Shown here: one piece after another, positions 1 through 9,320 of the stretch
Numbering within the stretch: the first letter of the stretch is position 1
Layout of the letters: each line of letters begins with the position of its first letter
Source: Candidatus Pacearchaeota archaeon
Lineage (GTDB): Archaea > Nanobdellota > Nanobdellia > Pacearchaeales > GW2011-AR1
Direction: 5' to 3'
DNA length: 44,296 nucleotides
Assembly: GCA_016204145.1 (NCBI GenBank)
Contig: JACQLK010000018.1
Span: 1 to 44,296, forward strand
The notes under the pieces: generated by a model
Told to the model about the DNA's origin: nothing
The model's input: only the letters and a program-made list of their open reading frames with translations
Database searches by the model: none
Position numbers and translations under genes: made by a program

Positions 1-39
1 ATTTAATTTGAGAAAGTTCTAACTAAGATTTAACTTTCA

Positions 40-60
40 AGAGCCGAGTATCTCGGCTCT
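40..60. repeat. Perfect 9-bp stem/3-nt loop palindrome (agagccgag-tat-ctcggctct)
   Basis: Read directly; lies just 3' of the minus-strand ORF ending at 66. Possible transcript-end hairpin. Confidence 0.6.
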
Positions 61-65
61 AATAA

Positions 66-716
66 TCAATTAATCAAACAAGAAAAACTTAATGGCGGTT
101 TGCCATCCGTCAAAGACGGATGGAAATGGAAACAATTATAATTTGCACTTAAACTTTTTTCAAACGGAGGGTGAATTAATCCGTGCTTTCTCATTTCAAT
201 TGTTAATTGTTCAAAACTAATTTTAGAATTTTCAATTCCTTCCTTAGTAGCAAATTCTCTTAAAGTTAATTCTAAAGATATCCTTCCATAAATAGCCGCA
301 GCAAGATTATACCCTTTATTTAAAAATTCTTCTGCTTGTCCTAACAAATCTTGAAATAGGATAACTTCTTTTTGATAAAACAAATCATCAGTTAGTCCAT
401 TTATTAATGCATCAGCTATATAACTCAAAACCCCAACTGCCCCTTTTACATTTTCTTGATAAAATTCTCCACTATGCTGTGTTTCAACATTCAATCTCCT
501 TACAAAATCATTAAAATAAACTGAGTTACCGCCAAATTTAATTCTTAATAAATTTAAGCACTCTCCTTTCCATTTAACTAATTCAGATAGATACTTATCT
601 TGTTTTTCTCGATAATTCGTCCGATAATGATATCTTTCTGGTTCTAATTCATTAGAAAATTTTAGGCCCTTATTTGAGAGTGCAATTAATCTTTCTGCTA
701 TTGTTTTATCATCCAT
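66..716 (-). CDS. Hypothetical protein; C-terminal part weakly HEPN/DUF4145-like
   Basis: 216-aa ORF; helical segment AAAIYGRISLELTLREFATKEGI resembles HEPN-type helices by eye only. Confidence 0.55.
   Translation of the reverse strand: MDDKTIAERLIALSNKGLKFSNELEPERYHYRTNYREKQDKYLSELVKWKGECLNLLRIKFGGNSVYFNDFVRRLNVETQHSGEFYQENVKGAVGVLSYIADALINGLTDDLFYQKEVILFQDLLGQAEEFLNKGYNLAAAIYGRISLELTLREFATKEGIENSKISFEQLTIEMRKHGLIHPPFEKSLSANYNCFHFHPSLTDGKPPLSFSCLIN
103..123. repeat. Perfect 9-bp stem/3-nt loop palindrome (ccatccgtc-aaa-gacggatgg)
   Basis: Read directly; inside the 3' end of ORF 66..716(-). Confidence 0.6.
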
Positions 717-718
717 TC

Positions 719-988
719 TTATCCCCCAATTATCTCCTTCAAATCCGGCACGAATTCCTCAAGGTCCTGAAATCTTCCGCCGGACAAACACGCTTGCGTG
801 AAAGAATGAATTGCAAGCGAGAGGTCAATCATTTTCTGCGAAACCCTGCTTTGGTTTTTGTAATAAACATCGTTGGAAAGCTTGTTTAGTTTTTCCGCAA
901 ACGGCTTTTTGTCCTGGCTTTTTATATATTGCTCAACCAAATTTAACATTTCTTTCGCCGTCTTTTTTTCATAATCGTTTTTTGCCAT
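719..988 (-). CDS. Small hypothetical protein (likely start MAKNDYEKK)
   Basis: ORF track 719..1069; internal ATG at 988 has an AT-rich TATA-like stretch about 30 nt upstream; adjacent to ORF 66..716. Confidence 0.5.
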   Translation of the reverse strand: MAKNDYEKKTAKEMLNLVEQYIKSQDKKPFAEKLNKLSNDVYYKNQSRVSQKMIDLSLAIHSFTQACLSGGRFQDLEEFVPDLKEIIGG

Positions 989-1466
989 TAGTAAGATTTG
1001 AAAATATTGTTTATAAGTTTTATTGAGATAAAATTTAAGGAGAATTATTTGAATAAGGTTAATGCGCAATCATACGTTTAGAAGTTGATGAAAGTTGTTT
1101 TTGAGTTAACAATGTTTTTAAGGGGGGGAACAGATTATTAAGAAGAAATCTACTACTCGCGCTCCGACTTGGTTATTAATAAATTAAATTTGTTAAAGTC
1201 AAAGCGCTCGGCTTCACGCTAACTCAATTCGTAGCCATATAAGATTATCCTCGCGGGTTTTATCGTTAACATTGTTTTTAGTTTGCAGGGGAGGGTGGGC
1301 GGGAAAGAGATATAAATACAAATTTGGAAAATTATCCAAAAAATGTGAATGTGCAAATCTAACTGTAAATGTTAATATAGTGATAGCAGTTAACATGGAT
1401 TTCTTTGGGGTTGGGCGGGAACTGAAATTTAAAAAAAGTTTAAAATCAAAGAAAATATCAAATTTC

Positions 1467-1997
1467 ATGGAAGACAACAAGCTTGAGACAACTTACGAAA
1501 GCAAAAATTTCCTCGTGAGTTTATATTTTAGATGGAAGGTTGACAAGGCGATTCGTATGGCGAATTTGAAAAAATATGATGTTATTCTTGATTTTGGATG
1601 CGGCGGGGGATGGCTTGAAAGAAAACTTAAGAATTACAACGTAAAAGGATACGACACAAATCCCGAAAAGACGCAAATAAGGGATTACAGAAAGATGAAG
1701 CCGACGAAAATTTTCGCCTTGGATGTTTTTGAGCATATTCCAATTGAAGAAACAAAAAAAATTCTCGAAAATTTCAAAAAAATGAGCAATGAATTTGATC
1801 TGATTGTTTCACAGCCGACGGAAAATTGGCTATCAAGAAAAGTAAGAAAGCTCGTCGGAAAAACAGAGGTTCCGGCAGAGCACATAACCCGTTACGAAGA
1901 AATTGTCAAATTATTGAAAGAAAATTTTATTCTGGAAAAAAAGGCAAATTTTTTCACGGTAACGCATATCTTTGTTTTCAAATATCGGAAAAATTAG
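1467..1997 (+). CDS. Class I SAM-dependent methyltransferase
   Basis: DVILDFGCGGGWLERKLKNYNVKGYDTNPEK motif I and FALDVFEHI; start chosen at MEDNKLETTYE within ORF 1272..1997. Confidence 0.75.
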   Translation: MEDNKLETTYESKNFLVSLYFRWKVDKAIRMANLKKYDVILDFGCGGGWLERKLKNYNVKGYDTNPEKTQIRDYRKMKPTKIFALDVFEHIPIEETKKILENFKKMSNEFDLIVSQPTENWLSRKVRKLVGKTEVPAEHITRYEEIVKLLKENFILEKKANFFTVTHIFVFKYRKN

Positions 1998-2061
1998 TCC
2001 GAATCTTCTCTTTTTTATCATTAAATTTCCCCCAATTATCTCTTATTATTGCATAAATCGT

Positions 2062-3063
2062 TTATCTGCCAATTTTAATAATCTCTTTTAACACCTCATC
2101 CGCCGAAATGCTTTTAACGAGATATTCATCATACAAATCCATCTTCTCCGGAAAAAAATCATAGATTTTTGGAGAGACAATTTTTTTCAACAATCCGTAA
2201 TCCTCAACTTCGTTCGGAGGCGTGCAAAAAAACAATCCTATTGTCGGTTTTTTCATCGCCAAAGAAACATGAAGCGCAAAGCTGTCAGAACAAACAACGA
2301 CTTTGCATAATTTGATTATTGAAGCAAATTGCATATGCGAATTTTCAGGATTATTTCGGTGAATCTTTACATTATTCTCCAGCATTTCTTTCTCCAAGTC
2401 GTCGAGTTTTTTTGATTCATTTGGTCCGCCGAGAACAAGAATTTCATATTCGTTTTCGGAAGATTTTTTTATAAATTCCTTTAAATTTTCCTCATGCCAT
2501 ATCTTTGAAGGCCATCTTGAATCCGCGCCTATGTGGATTCCAATCAAATTTTTCCGATTTATTTTGTTTTTCTCGATAAAATTTTCAGCGTATTTCATGT
2601 CCTCTTCAGTCGGAAACAACGGAGGGTGCTGTTTTTTGTAAGGCAGTTCCGCGGCCATAAACATCATTTCCTGATATGTTTTCAGATTATTTTTTTTCAA
2701 TTCGTCGTCAAATACGGTGTTCAAATAATATTCCGAGGCGGCGTTAAAACTTGACGGATAGCCCCCTTCAAAACAAAAACCGTATTTTTTATCGGCTTTT
2801 ATTCTCATTGCCAAAGAGGTTGCCTCTTCCTCAGTGTCAAAATTATATAAAAAATCAAATTTTTCATTCAAAAGCTCATTGCAATTATCCAAAGAAAAAA
2901 CTCTTTTAATTGCGAGGTTATTTGACAATAAATCCGTTGAGTTTTTTTTTGTTATCCATGTAACCTCTGAATCGGGATATTTTTCTCTGATTCCTTCTAT
3001 TACTGGAAGAGTTCTGATAACGTCTCCCAAAGCACCCAATTTTATGATGCATATTTTTTTCAT
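2062..3063 (-). CDS. GT9 (heptosyltransferase-like) glycosyltransferase
   Basis: MKKICIIKLGALGDVIRTLPVIEGIREKYP and IGIHIGADSRWPSKIW, characteristic of GT9. Confidence 0.85.
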   Translation of the reverse strand: MKKICIIKLGALGDVIRTLPVIEGIREKYPDSEVTWITKKNSTDLLSNNLAIKRVFSLDNCNELLNEKFDFLYNFDTEEEATSLAMRIKADKKYGFCFEGGYPSSFNAASEYYLNTVFDDELKKNNLKTYQEMMFMAAELPYKKQHPPLFPTEEDMKYAENFIEKNKINRKNLIGIHIGADSRWPSKIWHEENLKEFIKKSSENEYEILVLGGPNESKKLDDLEKEMLENNVKIHRNNPENSHMQFASIIKLCKVVVCSDSFALHVSLAMKKPTIGLFFCTPPNEVEDYGLLKKIVSPKIYDFFPEKMDLYDEYLVKSISADEVLKEIIKIGR

Positions 3064-3099
3064 AGTTAAATTTAAAACAGGATTGGTTTTTTAAGCATT

Positions 3100-3534
3100 A
3101 TGAAGAAAAACATTCAAATTTATATCGCCGGGAAAATAGGCACTGAAAATGAGAAAATCTTGCTTGAAAAAGTCGATGATTTGTGCAGAAAGATGGGATT
3201 TAGAACATTTCTTCCGCACAGAGATGTGGGCATTGCTAAAAACATAGGGGATTCAAAAAGAATTTTTGAAGGAGATATTAAAATCGGACTTAAAAATTCA
3301 GACATTGTTGTTGCGGTTTTAGACGGTTTGCACGTCGGCGCCGGGACCGCTTGGGAATTGGGTTACGCTTATTCAAAAGGAACGCCTTCAATAGGATTGA
3401 AAACAGACGAGCCGATTTCAAGCGCATTTGAATATTTAAGTTCAATACTGATAGAATCCATGCCAATAGTCGCTTCTTTGGAAGAATTAAGGCAAAGATT
3501 GGCTATTTTCGGCGAAACTAATCCAACGGTTTAG
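3100..3534 (+). CDS. Nucleoside 2-deoxyribosyltransferase-family protein
   Basis: IYIAGKIG N-terminus, SDIVVAVLDGLHVGAGTAWELGYAYSKG. Confidence 0.8.
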   Translation: MKKNIQIYIAGKIGTENEKILLEKVDDLCRKMGFRTFLPHRDVGIAKNIGDSKRIFEGDIKIGLKNSDIVVAVLDGLHVGAGTAWELGYAYSKGTPSIGLKTDEPISSAFEYLSSILIESMPIVASLEELRQRLAIFGETNPTV

Positions 3535-4423
3535 TTGATTTTATTTCGACCTCTCTCCAACCGTCGGAATATTCTTTGTTCTTTTTTATTTCTTTGAATG
3601 CGACAAGGTAAATGTAAAGCCGCGCAAAATACAATTGAGCAAGCCAAAAAAGTTCTTTGCAATTTTTCGGGTGCGCGAAAAACACAAACAGGCCGTTTTT
3701 AACTTCATTGAAAAATGTTTTTGTCCTTGGCAATTCCGGAGCAATTTTGCTCAAATTTTCGTGTCCCTTTATGTTTCTTATCTTTTGATTTTTCCAATCA
3801 TTCCAATTATCCGGGTTTTTAACATAAACTTCCGCTTTTTCCGCGTAAAAAATTTCAAATCCTTTTTTCCAGAATAAATGGGGAATTATACTGTCTTCGG
3901 AAACATCCCCGGGAAATCCTTTTATAACGCCGTTTCTTATGGCGAACAAGTAGCCGGAACATTCAAAAAAAACTTTTTTTTCGGACAGTTTTTTTCTGAG
4001 TTTGTGGGCCGCGTCAAACAAGAAATTAGCCCAATATCCGTACTTTGTTTTTCTGTCTTCCAACGGCACCGGTTTTCCTGTGACGCATCCTATTTTAGGG
4101 TTTTTGAAGGCAGTTAAGAGTTCAAAGACGGCGTTTTGAGAAACATAAACGTCTCCGTCGGTTAAAATAAAAATGTCGTTTTTGTCGTTTGAATAAAATT
4201 CCTGAAAAAGCAAATTCAGGGCGCAACTTTTCCCCTCTCCAGGGTCAAGAAAAAAAACAAATCTTTCATCTTTTATTTCTTTTTTCAAGAATCTTCCAAC
4301 TTCAGGAAAAGGATCCACAACAATTACCTTAAATTTTTGGCTAATTTTCTGACTTAAAAAAACATTAACCGCCCTTAGAGTCGCTTTCGGTTCGTTAAAA
4401 GAGGTTATAATAATGTTAATCAT
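3518..4423 (-). CDS. GT2-family glycosyltransferase
   Basis: MINIIITSFNEPKATLRAV, ILTDGDVYVS, SEDSIIPHLFWKKGF; start at internal ATG. Confidence 0.8.
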   Translation of the reverse strand: MINIIITSFNEPKATLRAVNVFLSQKISQKFKVIVVDPFPEVGRFLKKEIKDERFVFFLDPGEGKSCALNLLFQEFYSNDKNDIFILTDGDVYVSQNAVFELLTAFKNPKIGCVTGKPVPLEDRKTKYGYWANFLFDAAHKLRKKLSEKKVFFECSGYLFAIRNGVIKGFPGDVSEDSIIPHLFWKKGFEIFYAEKAEVYVKNPDNWNDWKNQKIRNIKGHENLSKIAPELPRTKTFFNEVKNGLFVFFAHPKNCKELFWLAQLYFARLYIYLVAFKEIKKNKEYSDGWREVEIKSTKPLD

Positions 4424-4424
4424 T

Positions 4425-4616
4425 TTAGACAATTTCAAACGGATAATCATCCGGCCTTATAATCACGAGTTTTTCTTTGTCGTTGCTTGCAACTATGCGC
4501 ACTTTTCTTTTTCCGTGCTTTCCAATATCAGATATCTCCGTCTCTTCAACGACAAAATCCGTTCCTGCGACTTTTACCTTGTCTCCTTTTTTCAAGTCCT
4601 TTGCATTTTTCTTCAT
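4425..4616 (-). CDS. Small EF-P/aIF5A N-terminal-like (KOW-type) protein
   Basis: 63 aa: MKKNAKDLKKGDKVKVAGTDFVVEETEISDIGKHGKRKVRIVA; beta-barrel-like pattern only. Confidence 0.55.
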   Translation of the reverse strand: MKKNAKDLKKGDKVKVAGTDFVVEETEISDIGKHGKRKVRIVASNDKEKLVIIRPDDYPFEIV

Positions 4617-4666
4617 AAATTAAATGGACTGACTAAATTTATAAAGATTATCCAACCATTTTCCAT

Positions 4667-5362
4667 GTGAAAAACGCAATTGTTCTTTGCTCCGGTGGAA
4701 TAGACAGCGTCACAACGGCGAATTATGTCAAAAAAAAATTAAAATACGATTCAATCATAATTCTTTTTTTTGACTATGGACAAAAATCAATTTTTATGGA
4801 AAGAAAATTTTCAAAAAAATGCGCGGAAAATCTCAGTTCCAAATTCATTGAGGTTAATGTTGAATTCTTAGGAAAAATCTCAACATCTTTGATAAATAAG
4901 GGCGGAAAAATAAAAAAACTTTCCAGAAAAGACCTAAAAAACACAAAAGACGAGTCGGAAAAATTTTATGTTCCGTGCAGGAATGCGGTTTTTCTCGTTT
5001 ATGCCCTCGCAATTGCCGAGTCGATTTTTACGAGAAAAAAGAAAAAATACGATATCTTCGTCGGATTCAAGCAGGAGGGGAAGGAGAGCTATCCGGACAC
5101 GACGAAAAAATTTGTAAATTCAATGAACAATCTATCCTCGGTTTCATGCGCAAGCGACTTTAAAATAATCGCCCCGTTAATTGAAATGGACAAGGAGGAT
5201 ATAATTGAACTCGGAACAAAATTGGGCGTCAGTTTCAAAGACACATCAAGCTGTTACATCGGAGAAAAAATTCATTGCGGCTATTGCCTTGCATGCAAAC
5301 TCCGACAGGAAGGATTTTATTGGGCAAATATGAAAGATCCGACAAAATACAAAAGCAGTTAA
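4667..5362 (+). CDS. queC: 7-cyano-7-deazaguanine synthase (QueC family), GTG start
   Basis: VLCSGGIDSVT PP-loop; SSCYIGEKIHCGYCLACKLRQEGF zinc-binding Cys cluster. Confidence 0.88.
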   Translation: MKNAIVLCSGGIDSVTTANYVKKKLKYDSIIILFFDYGQKSIFMERKFSKKCAENLSSKFIEVNVEFLGKISTSLINKGGKIKKLSRKDLKNTKDESEKFYVPCRNAVFLVYALAIAESIFTRKKKKYDIFVGFKQEGKESYPDTTKKFVNSMNNLSSVSCASDFKIIAPLIEMDKEDIIELGTKLGVSFKDTSSCYIGEKIHCGYCLACKLRQEGFYWANMKDPTKYKSS

Positions 5363-5370
5363 CGCCAAAT

Positions 5371-6918
5371 CTACGCCTTGTATCTGACTTTGTCATACCA
5401 TATTTTAAAAGACAAGGGCATTGAGCGATACACCGGCTTTATTATTTTCTCCCTTACGTCGTCGACAACTTCAACGACTTCTCCAACCGCGTAAGTCGGT
5501 TTCTCGTTTCTTATATTAAACTCCAAAACAGTTTCTTTTGTCAGGTAATCAACAAATCCCGCCGGCAACAATCCGTATCTCCTTTCAGTGCACGGACCCC
5601 GCATTAAATTCAAAATCAAATTCAGATAAGGATTTTTCTTTTTCAATTTTATATGTTTCCATCTGTCCCAATAATTTAAATTGCTCGCAGCGTCGTTGTA
5701 ATTTTTTACATATCCGTCTTCCAACGCCCTTTTGTACAAGGGGGTTCCTTCAAAGAAGATAAGATTATTCACGCTTAGAAAATACGGCTTGGGTATTTTT
5801 TGCAATAAATTTATTGTCGCAAGAATATCTTCGTTTGTCTCATATGGATTGCAGGTAATCACATCGTACATCACAATTAATTTGTCCTTATACCTATTTA
5901 GTATTTGCGCACATTTTAAAACCTGATCGGCAGTAATAAATCTGTTGTAAACTTCCCGGTTCAGCCTGTCGCTACCGCTCTGAATTCCTATTATTATGTC
6001 AGTGCATCCCGCCTCCACCAAAAGACGGATTTTTTCGTCGCTCAAATCGCCAAACGCCATTGTCGCCGGCTCCGCGAGACATTTAAATCTGATTCCTATT
6101 TCTTCTCTGTATCTCCTGGAGAATTCTTTAAGCCAGTCCAATTTTCTTACAGTGATGGTCTCATCCCTAATGTCAAAGACCTGAATTGAAGGAAATTTTT
6201 TCTTCAGTCGTTTAAATTCCTCAATTACGTAATCAACGCTGTGAGTTCTTAATAAATCCCCCTTTCCCTTGTACAACGCCCTTAAGATATTATTTGTGCA
6301 ATAAGAGCACGCTTGGGGGCATCCTCTTTCTGTCTGAAAAAAAATCATTCCGGCAAGATGCTTTTCTTCAAAAGGGACAAGTTGTTCGTTTTCCAAAATC
6401 AATTGGTCTTCGATTTCATAATCGGGGTGCGCCAAGACGTCAAGATTGTTTGCCGGCGGTCTTACCGGATTTCTGTATTCTTTCCCGTTTTTTCTTATCC
6501 ATAAATTTTGTATCTTCGTGATATTTTCATTTTTGCCCATTTTGTTTGCAAGTTCAACAAGCGCCTCTTCTGCTTCGCCAACGGCAATTATATCGCACAA
6601 TTCAAAACATTTCTCCGGAAAGAAAGTTGCGTGAGGCCCGCCCCAGACCACTGGCACCCCTTTTTTTTGGAAAAGATCGATTAATTGCTTGGCCCTTCCG
6701 GTAGTGCTCTCCATTGAACCTATCCCCACAAGATCGCTGTTTTTGGTTTTTTCTTCAACCTGCTTTAACTCCTTTTCAGAGTATTTCCTTGCGTAGTCCT
6801 CGGCAAGAGGAAGAAATATCAGCAATACTTCATGTCCTTCCCTTTCCAAACACGCTGAAAGAGTTCTTAACCCTTGATCAGACGGGAAAGTTGAAGTGGA
6901 TAGTAAAGTCACCCTCAT
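5371..6918 (-). CDS. B12-binding-domain radical SAM protein
   Basis: N-terminal cobalamin-binding-like region, then TERGCPQACSYCTNN (CxxxCxxC). Confidence 0.88.
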   Translation of the reverse strand: MRVTLLSTSTFPSDQGLRTLSACLEREGHEVLLIFLPLAEDYARKYSEKELKQVEEKTKNSDLVGIGSMESTTGRAKQLIDLFQKKGVPVVWGGPHATFFPEKCFELCDIIAVGEAEEALVELANKMGKNENITKIQNLWIRKNGKEYRNPVRPPANNLDVLAHPDYEIEDQLILENEQLVPFEEKHLAGMIFFQTERGCPQACSYCTNNILRALYKGKGDLLRTHSVDYVIEEFKRLKKKFPSIQVFDIRDETITVRKLDWLKEFSRRYREEIGIRFKCLAEPATMAFGDLSDEKIRLLVEAGCTDIIIGIQSGSDRLNREVYNRFITADQVLKCAQILNRYKDKLIVMYDVITCNPYETNEDILATINLLQKIPKPYFLSVNNLIFFEGTPLYKRALEDGYVKNYNDAASNLNYWDRWKHIKLKKKNPYLNLILNLMRGPCTERRYGLLPAGFVDYLTKETVLEFNIRNEKPTYAVGEVVEVVDDVREKIIKPVYRSMPLSFKIWYDKVRYKA

Positions 6919-6957
6919 CCATTCCGGAAATATTAGAAGTTTATAAGCGTTATGAAT

Positions 6958-7563
6958 TTATTTTTTAATAATTGAGGCGTATTCTCCCATATATCTTTTA
7001 TAAATCAAATCCCAATCATAATTCTTTGATTTTTTTATGTTATTTTTTGAAATTTTCTTTGCAAGTTTTTTGTCATCAATAATTTTCAAGATATTTCTCT
7101 CCAAATTTTCCAAGTCCCCGTATTCTGAGAAAAATCCGTTTTCTCCGTCTGACATCTCATAAGGAATTCCGTTAACAGGCGATGCGACTATTGGAAGTCC
7201 GGAGGCCATTGCCTCAAACAAAGTCAGCGGAAGACCTTCGCGATAACTAGGCAAAACATAAACATTTGCCGACTGATACATCTCTGCAATTTTGTCTTTT
7301 CCCCTCAACGGACCGAGATATTTCATATTTTTATGCGGCAGGATTATTTTTTTAACTTCTTCCGCCATTCCCTCATCAGGACCGACCCATACAAAGGCGA
7401 CATCCTTTCTTTTTTTTGAAATATTTACAGCAACCTGAGCGAGTTTTTCCGGACCTTTTGTAGGGTTCAGACGCCCGAAGAACAAAACAAGATTTTTTTC
7501 TTTTATTTTATTTTTTTTCTTGTATTTATTTGTTTTTATTTTTTTGTAGAAAATTCCGTCCAT
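6958..7563 (-). CDS. GT4 glycosyltransferase, C-terminal domain half (split gene)
   Basis: LFFGRLNPTKGPEKL, SYREGLPLTLFEAMASGLPIVASPVNGIPY; starts with ATG directly after the TGA ending 7564..8103. Confidence 0.8.
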   Translation of the reverse strand: MDGIFYKKIKTNKYKKKNKIKEKNLVLFFGRLNPTKGPEKLAQVAVNISKKRKDVAFVWVGPDEGMAEEVKKIILPHKNMKYLGPLRGKDKIAEMYQSANVYVLPSYREGLPLTLFEAMASGLPIVASPVNGIPYEMSDGENGFFSEYGDLENLERNILKIIDDKKLAKKISKNNIKKSKNYDWDLIYKRYMGEYASIIKK

Positions 7564-8103
7564 TCAGTTAGGTATGACTTTTATTTTTTCCTTTTCAGTA
7601 AATTTTTTTATTGTATCTACTTCCCACGGAGTTATCGCAATTACCTTGTCAATAAGGCCAAAAGCCAACTTGTTTAAAAATAAATCATTAAGAAATATAA
7701 ACGGTCTTAACATTTTTGGCCTGAATTCCGCACCAGCCCACGGACAATGAGTTGTGTGAATGTGTTTTATTCCCCTTATTTTCGACAAAATTCCCGCAAT
7801 CATTATGTAAGCATGTCCGGATACATGAGTGTGAATGATGTCAAATTTACCGTCGAATTTCCAAAGCAAAGACGGCCATATGAAAGTGCTGAGGGACATT
7901 CTGAACAAATAGGGTATTCTGTGAACATGAATTCCATCGATTATTTCTTCTTTTCTCTCTATTCTGTTGTTTTTGTCAGAGTCGCAACAAAAAACATGGA
8001 CTTCGTGCCCTTTCGCAACCTGCCTTTTCGCGAGTTCATACATTACCTGCTCAACTCCCCCAAAAGTCGGGAAATAAAACATATTTATGTGGGCGATTTT
8101 CAT
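7564..8103 (-). CDS. GT4 glycosyltransferase, N-terminal domain half (split gene)
   Basis: MKIAHINMFYFPTFGGVEQVMYELAKRQ... KVIPN*; GT4 normally continues PNG(V/I)D. Confidence 0.8.
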   Translation of the reverse strand: MKIAHINMFYFPTFGGVEQVMYELAKRQVAKGHEVHVFCCDSDKNNRIERKEEIIDGIHVHRIPYLFRMSLSTFIWPSLLWKFDGKFDIIHTHVSGHAYIMIAGILSKIRGIKHIHTTHCPWAGAEFRPKMLRPFIFLNDLFLNKLAFGLIDKVIAITPWEVDTIKKFTEKEKIKVIPN

Positions 8104-8107
8104 ATTT

Positions 8108-9211
8108 TTAGTCGTTAAGAAAATAATTTATTTTTTCCGCAATCATCGCCGCATCTTGCTCTTCAAGAAGAGGATATATCGGAAGGGAAAGAATTTCCCC
8201 TGAAATTTTTTCGGTAATTTCCAATTTCGGAACAGCCATTATTTTTTTTATCGCCGGCTGGAGATGGACTGGGGTAGGATAATGAATTCCGAGAAAAATA
8301 TTCTCCATTCCCATTTCGTCTATTATTTTTTTTCTTTTTTCACAAGGAACACGGATCACATAAAGATGATAACTATGCCTTGAATTTTTATTTTCAGACG
8401 GAATGATTATCCGCCGGTTATTTCTGAATGCATCGTCATAAATTTTGGCGATTTTTCTCCTTTTTTCAATAAAATCCTCAAGAAGCTCAAGTTGTTTCGT
8501 TCCGATTGCGCAATGGATTTCCGAAAGGCGATAATTGCTTGCGGGGAGGACATGATTATATCTTCCTTCTTCTCCATGGTTCCTCAGCATGGAAGACATT
8601 TTTGCAATTCTGTCATCGTTTGTTATTATCATTCCTCCTTCGCCGCAAACAGTCATATTTTTTGTCGGGTAAAAACTAAAACATCCAGCCGCTCCGAAAG
8701 AGCCGACTTGTTTTCCGCCGTATCTTGTTCCATGCGCCTGCGCGCAATCCTCAATCAAAAAAATCCCGTGAGTATCGCAAATTTTTTTCAGGGAATCCAA
8801 GTCGCCGGAGTTTCCGTAAATATGCACAACTATCAGTGCCTTTGTTTTACCAGTTATTAGTTTTTCAATTTCAGCGGGATTCAGAATGTAGCTTTCCTCT
8901 GAAATTTCCGCGAAGACAGGCGTTGCTCCAACGGCAAGAACCGGCTCGACAGTCGGCATCGTAGTGTGCGAAGGAACGATAACTTCATCACCTTCTTTTA
9001 TTCCCAGGGACCTTAAAACCAGTTCTATCGCAACGGTTCCGTTGCTCACCGCAATTGCGTGTTTTACGCCGCAGTATTCTGCAAATTTTTTTTCAAACTC
9101 CCTCGCCTTTTCGCCATTTGAGAAAATTCCCGAATCAAAAACATCGTTTATCGCGTCCCTCATCTCCTGATTGACAAAAACTTTAGAAGTAAATATCCTC
9201 TCCTTATTCAT
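8108..9211 (-). CDS. DegT/DnrJ/EryC1/StrS PLP-dependent sugar aminotransferase
   Basis: LIEDCAQAHGTRYGGKQVGSFGAAGCFSFYPTKNMTVCGEGGMI; catalytic Lys present. Confidence 0.9.
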   Translation of the reverse strand: MNKERIFTSKVFVNQEMRDAINDVFDSGIFSNGEKAREFEKKFAEYCGVKHAIAVSNGTVAIELVLRSLGIKEGDEVIVPSHTTMPTVEPVLAVGATPVFAEISEESYILNPAEIEKLITGKTKALIVVHIYGNSGDLDSLKKICDTHGIFLIEDCAQAHGTRYGGKQVGSFGAAGCFSFYPTKNMTVCGEGGMIITNDDRIAKMSSMLRNHGEEGRYNHVLPASNYRLSEIHCAIGTKQLELLEDFIEKRRKIAKIYDDAFRNNRRIIIPSENKNSRHSYHLYVIRVPCEKRKKIIDEMGMENIFLGIHYPTPVHLQPAIKKIMAVPKLEITEKISGEILSLPIYPLLEEQDAAMIAEKINYFLND

Positions 9212-9320
9212 AAAAAAATCTTGTCGAAAATCATATAAAAAGATTATGATGCTCGCTTACTGTTGAAACGATGAACTCAATCATCATAAATGTTTTAAAC
9301 AATCGCCGTGATGTTCAGCC

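Noticed and set aside
1097-1285. Imperfect repeat ttaaca(a/t)tgttttta around 1100 and 1268.
   Set aside because: Only about 15 nt, AT-rich, with a mismatch; likely chance in this composition.
6958-8103. Genome-wide UGA-to-Gly recoding (as in some candidate phyla).
   Set aside because: TGA is used as a normal stop by other intact genes in this window (e.g. rmlB at 10313, rmlA at 11209).
9244-9289. Possible C/D-box sRNA in the divergent intergenic region (ttatgatg...gatgaa...catcataa).
   Set aside because: C and C' boxes each deviate, no CTGA D box at the right place, and spacing is too short; more likely just a short inverted repeat in a promoter region.
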